From: Chondrilla cf. caribensis
Taxonomy: Eukaryota; Porifera; Demospongiae; Chondrillida; Chondrillidae
Assembly: GCA_964020155.1 (NCBI GenBank)
Contig: OZ026554.1
Span: 2,271,327 to 2,335,326, forward strand
Direction: 5' to 3'
Length of the DNA: 64,000 bases
The notes under the pieces are model-generated. The model saw only the letters and a program-made list of their open reading frames with translations. It searched no databases and was not told where the DNA came from. The position numbers and the translations under genes were made by a program. Below, piece by piece: positions 62,773 through 64,000 of the stretch (positions are counted from its first letter, which is position 1; each line of letters opens with the position of its first letter).

Positions 62773-62780
62773 CTTTTATA
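62773..62780 (-). promoter_or_regulatory. TATA box of the Kunitz-TIL gene
   Basis: TATAAAAG on the minus strand, 80 nt upstream of the ATG, consistent with a 5' UTR of about 50 nt. Confidence 0.55.
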
Positions 62781-63039
62781 CTCACAGCAGTACTAGATCA
62801 AAGCACAATTAAGCTGAATTGCGAATTAGGTGAATAAAGGCTATAGTGTCATCTCTATTCAGTACACTGGGGGCATTAGGAATAAAAGTGCACAAATTGA
62901 ATGTAATACTGTAACATAATATTATTGTTAATATCATTAATGCTATAGCATAAGATAGGAAATTCCAGCTCATAATAATACAATAGTACTAGTTGCAATG
63001 CAAGTAATAATACTATACATGATATTATTATTGTATACA

Positions 63040-63275
63040 CAGCATGAATTTCAGAGAATATTCAACAATGAAACAATTTCATATTATTATTATAATAGTA
63101 TATATTATAAACTATATTATAACAATTTTATATTATTATCATTATATAATATAGATATATAATATATTATATGGCATAATATTATAATATCATAATAATT
63201 GTATATTATCATATATTATTATATAATTATTATATATTAATATTATTATAATATAATATGTAATATCATGTATGT
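63040..63275. repeat. AT-rich low-complexity tract
   Basis: Nearly pure A/T with ATTATT and TATAAT runs; no gene. Confidence 0.85.
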
Positions 63276-64000
63276 CAAAGATCTCAATCTGTTGACCTTG
63301 GTATACGTAACTTGTAGGCAATAACAGTGGTTGGTAAAATTTATCCTGTTTATTGTTCACAGCCATGAATAGGAGAATGGAAATTCGGAATCCGGTGCCT
63401 ATTGTAACATTGTTTTCATTGACAGCAGGATCATTAGGAAGAGAACTCCACAATGCCATGTGGGAACTTCCTTGATGCCAGCACAATGCAATACTATTTA
63501 GTATTGCCATGCAATGGATGTTGTCCCTACTTGCTTTTGCTGTGACACTTTGACTTAATTTGCACGGTACCGGTCATTTTAGCAAGTACAAAACTACAGG
63601 ATATTACATTATTAAACTGAGAGTACTTTGTTATTTCAGAAACCATAATATTAATATAATAGTAATAATATTCAAGCAAAGGATTCATACAATTCTATAT
63701 GCAGTCTTATTAAAATAACATAATAATGATCCGTTTATGAATCATCAAAATGGGATTAAGAATGATCGAGAAAAGCAGTCATGAGCAATTGCAGATAACA
63801 ATTGGAGTGAAGGAGAGCAGGACCTTTTAACCCCTCAGCCAACTATGTACATAAACGGTTTTGTACACTGTTGAGGAAGACCTGTGAGGTCGGGATGTCG
63901 AGTTCTCTGTGCCTTTGATTGTTATCAGCACATAAGACCACCCTAGGGGCTGAGATAAGGTGATCGGTAAACATATATGTGCTCTCTTGACAGGTACTAT
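63276..64000. other. Start of another unit copy and unknown sequence
   Basis: 63380-63480 matches the block next to the TIL relics at 8270-8330 and 41110-41170 ('aggaagagaactccacaatg'). The last 130 bp hold the hammerhead-like motif at 63868-63900. No gene recognised. Confidence 0.4.
63868..63900 (+). other. Possible decayed hammerhead-like motif
   Basis: CTGTTGA, a GACCT-GTG-AGGTC hairpin and GGGA-TGTCG follow in the order of a hammerhead core (CTGATGA, stem II, GAAA). Two core positions differ and two bases are inserted, so it would be inactive if it is one. Confidence 0.25.

Overview
This is eukaryotic, metazoan DNA: AT-rich, intron-containing, and full of TG/CA and CT/CCCT microsatellites and DNA-transposon debris. 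Secreted collagen-like proteins, Kunitz and TIL inhibitors, HRM-like and Ig-like modules, and Tigger, HIRAN-bearing and cnidarian/sponge-style retroelement sequences point to an early-branching invertebrate, most likely a sponge and less likely a cnidarian. This assignment rests on protein style and is an inference. No rRNA, tRNA or CRISPR array was recognised.

The plus strand carries a tandem array of two-exon collagen-like genes. Five units are at least partly intact besides the first, which is cut by the window edge: A (exon 2 only, 479-1080), B (10386-11995), C (21830-24063), E (44355-45989), F (48829-50017) and G (55775-57662). A dead unit, D, has its exon-2 relic at 38838-39178. In every intact gene exon 1 is exactly 232 nt and encodes a signal peptide plus a coiled coil. 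A phase-1 GT-AG intron leads to exon 2, which encodes a conserved LQRMRRG (furin-type) site, a CxC-PPGPP motif and 45 to more than 70 Gly-X-Y triplets, many with N-G-T glycosylation sequons, then a short variable tail. Each unit repeats the same upstream block, promoter-proximal block, intron microsatellite and 3' flank.

The minus strand between the collagen genes holds protease-inhibitor and receptor-like modules. One gene looks intact, at 59797-62693: signal peptide, two Kunitz domains and a TIL domain, four exons all joined in phase 1, with a TATA box. The rest are decayed copies in a recurring order (TIL, Kunitz, HRM-like, Ig-like, reading down the minus strand), interrupted by transposons.

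An exact 3447-bp sequence occurs on both sides of a 200-N gap (22854-26300 and 26501-29947). The last bases of the left contig equal the first bases of the right contig, so this is almost certainly an unmerged contig overlap and gene C exon 2 is listed twice only because of it.

Mobile elements include a Tigger/pogo transposase (1451-2873), several TA-flanked short TIR elements whose insertion sites can be confirmed against empty paralogous units, a 0.94-kb TIR element with a broken HIRAN-like domain, a 0.59-kb fold-back element sitting where exon 1 of gene D should be, a 5'-truncated non-LTR-type retroelement relic (about 16.6-18.1 kb) and a nested palindromic repeat (24879-25212). The window is a record of birth-and-death evolution: repeated segmental duplication, then loss by stop codons, transposon insertion and microsatellite-bounded deletion.
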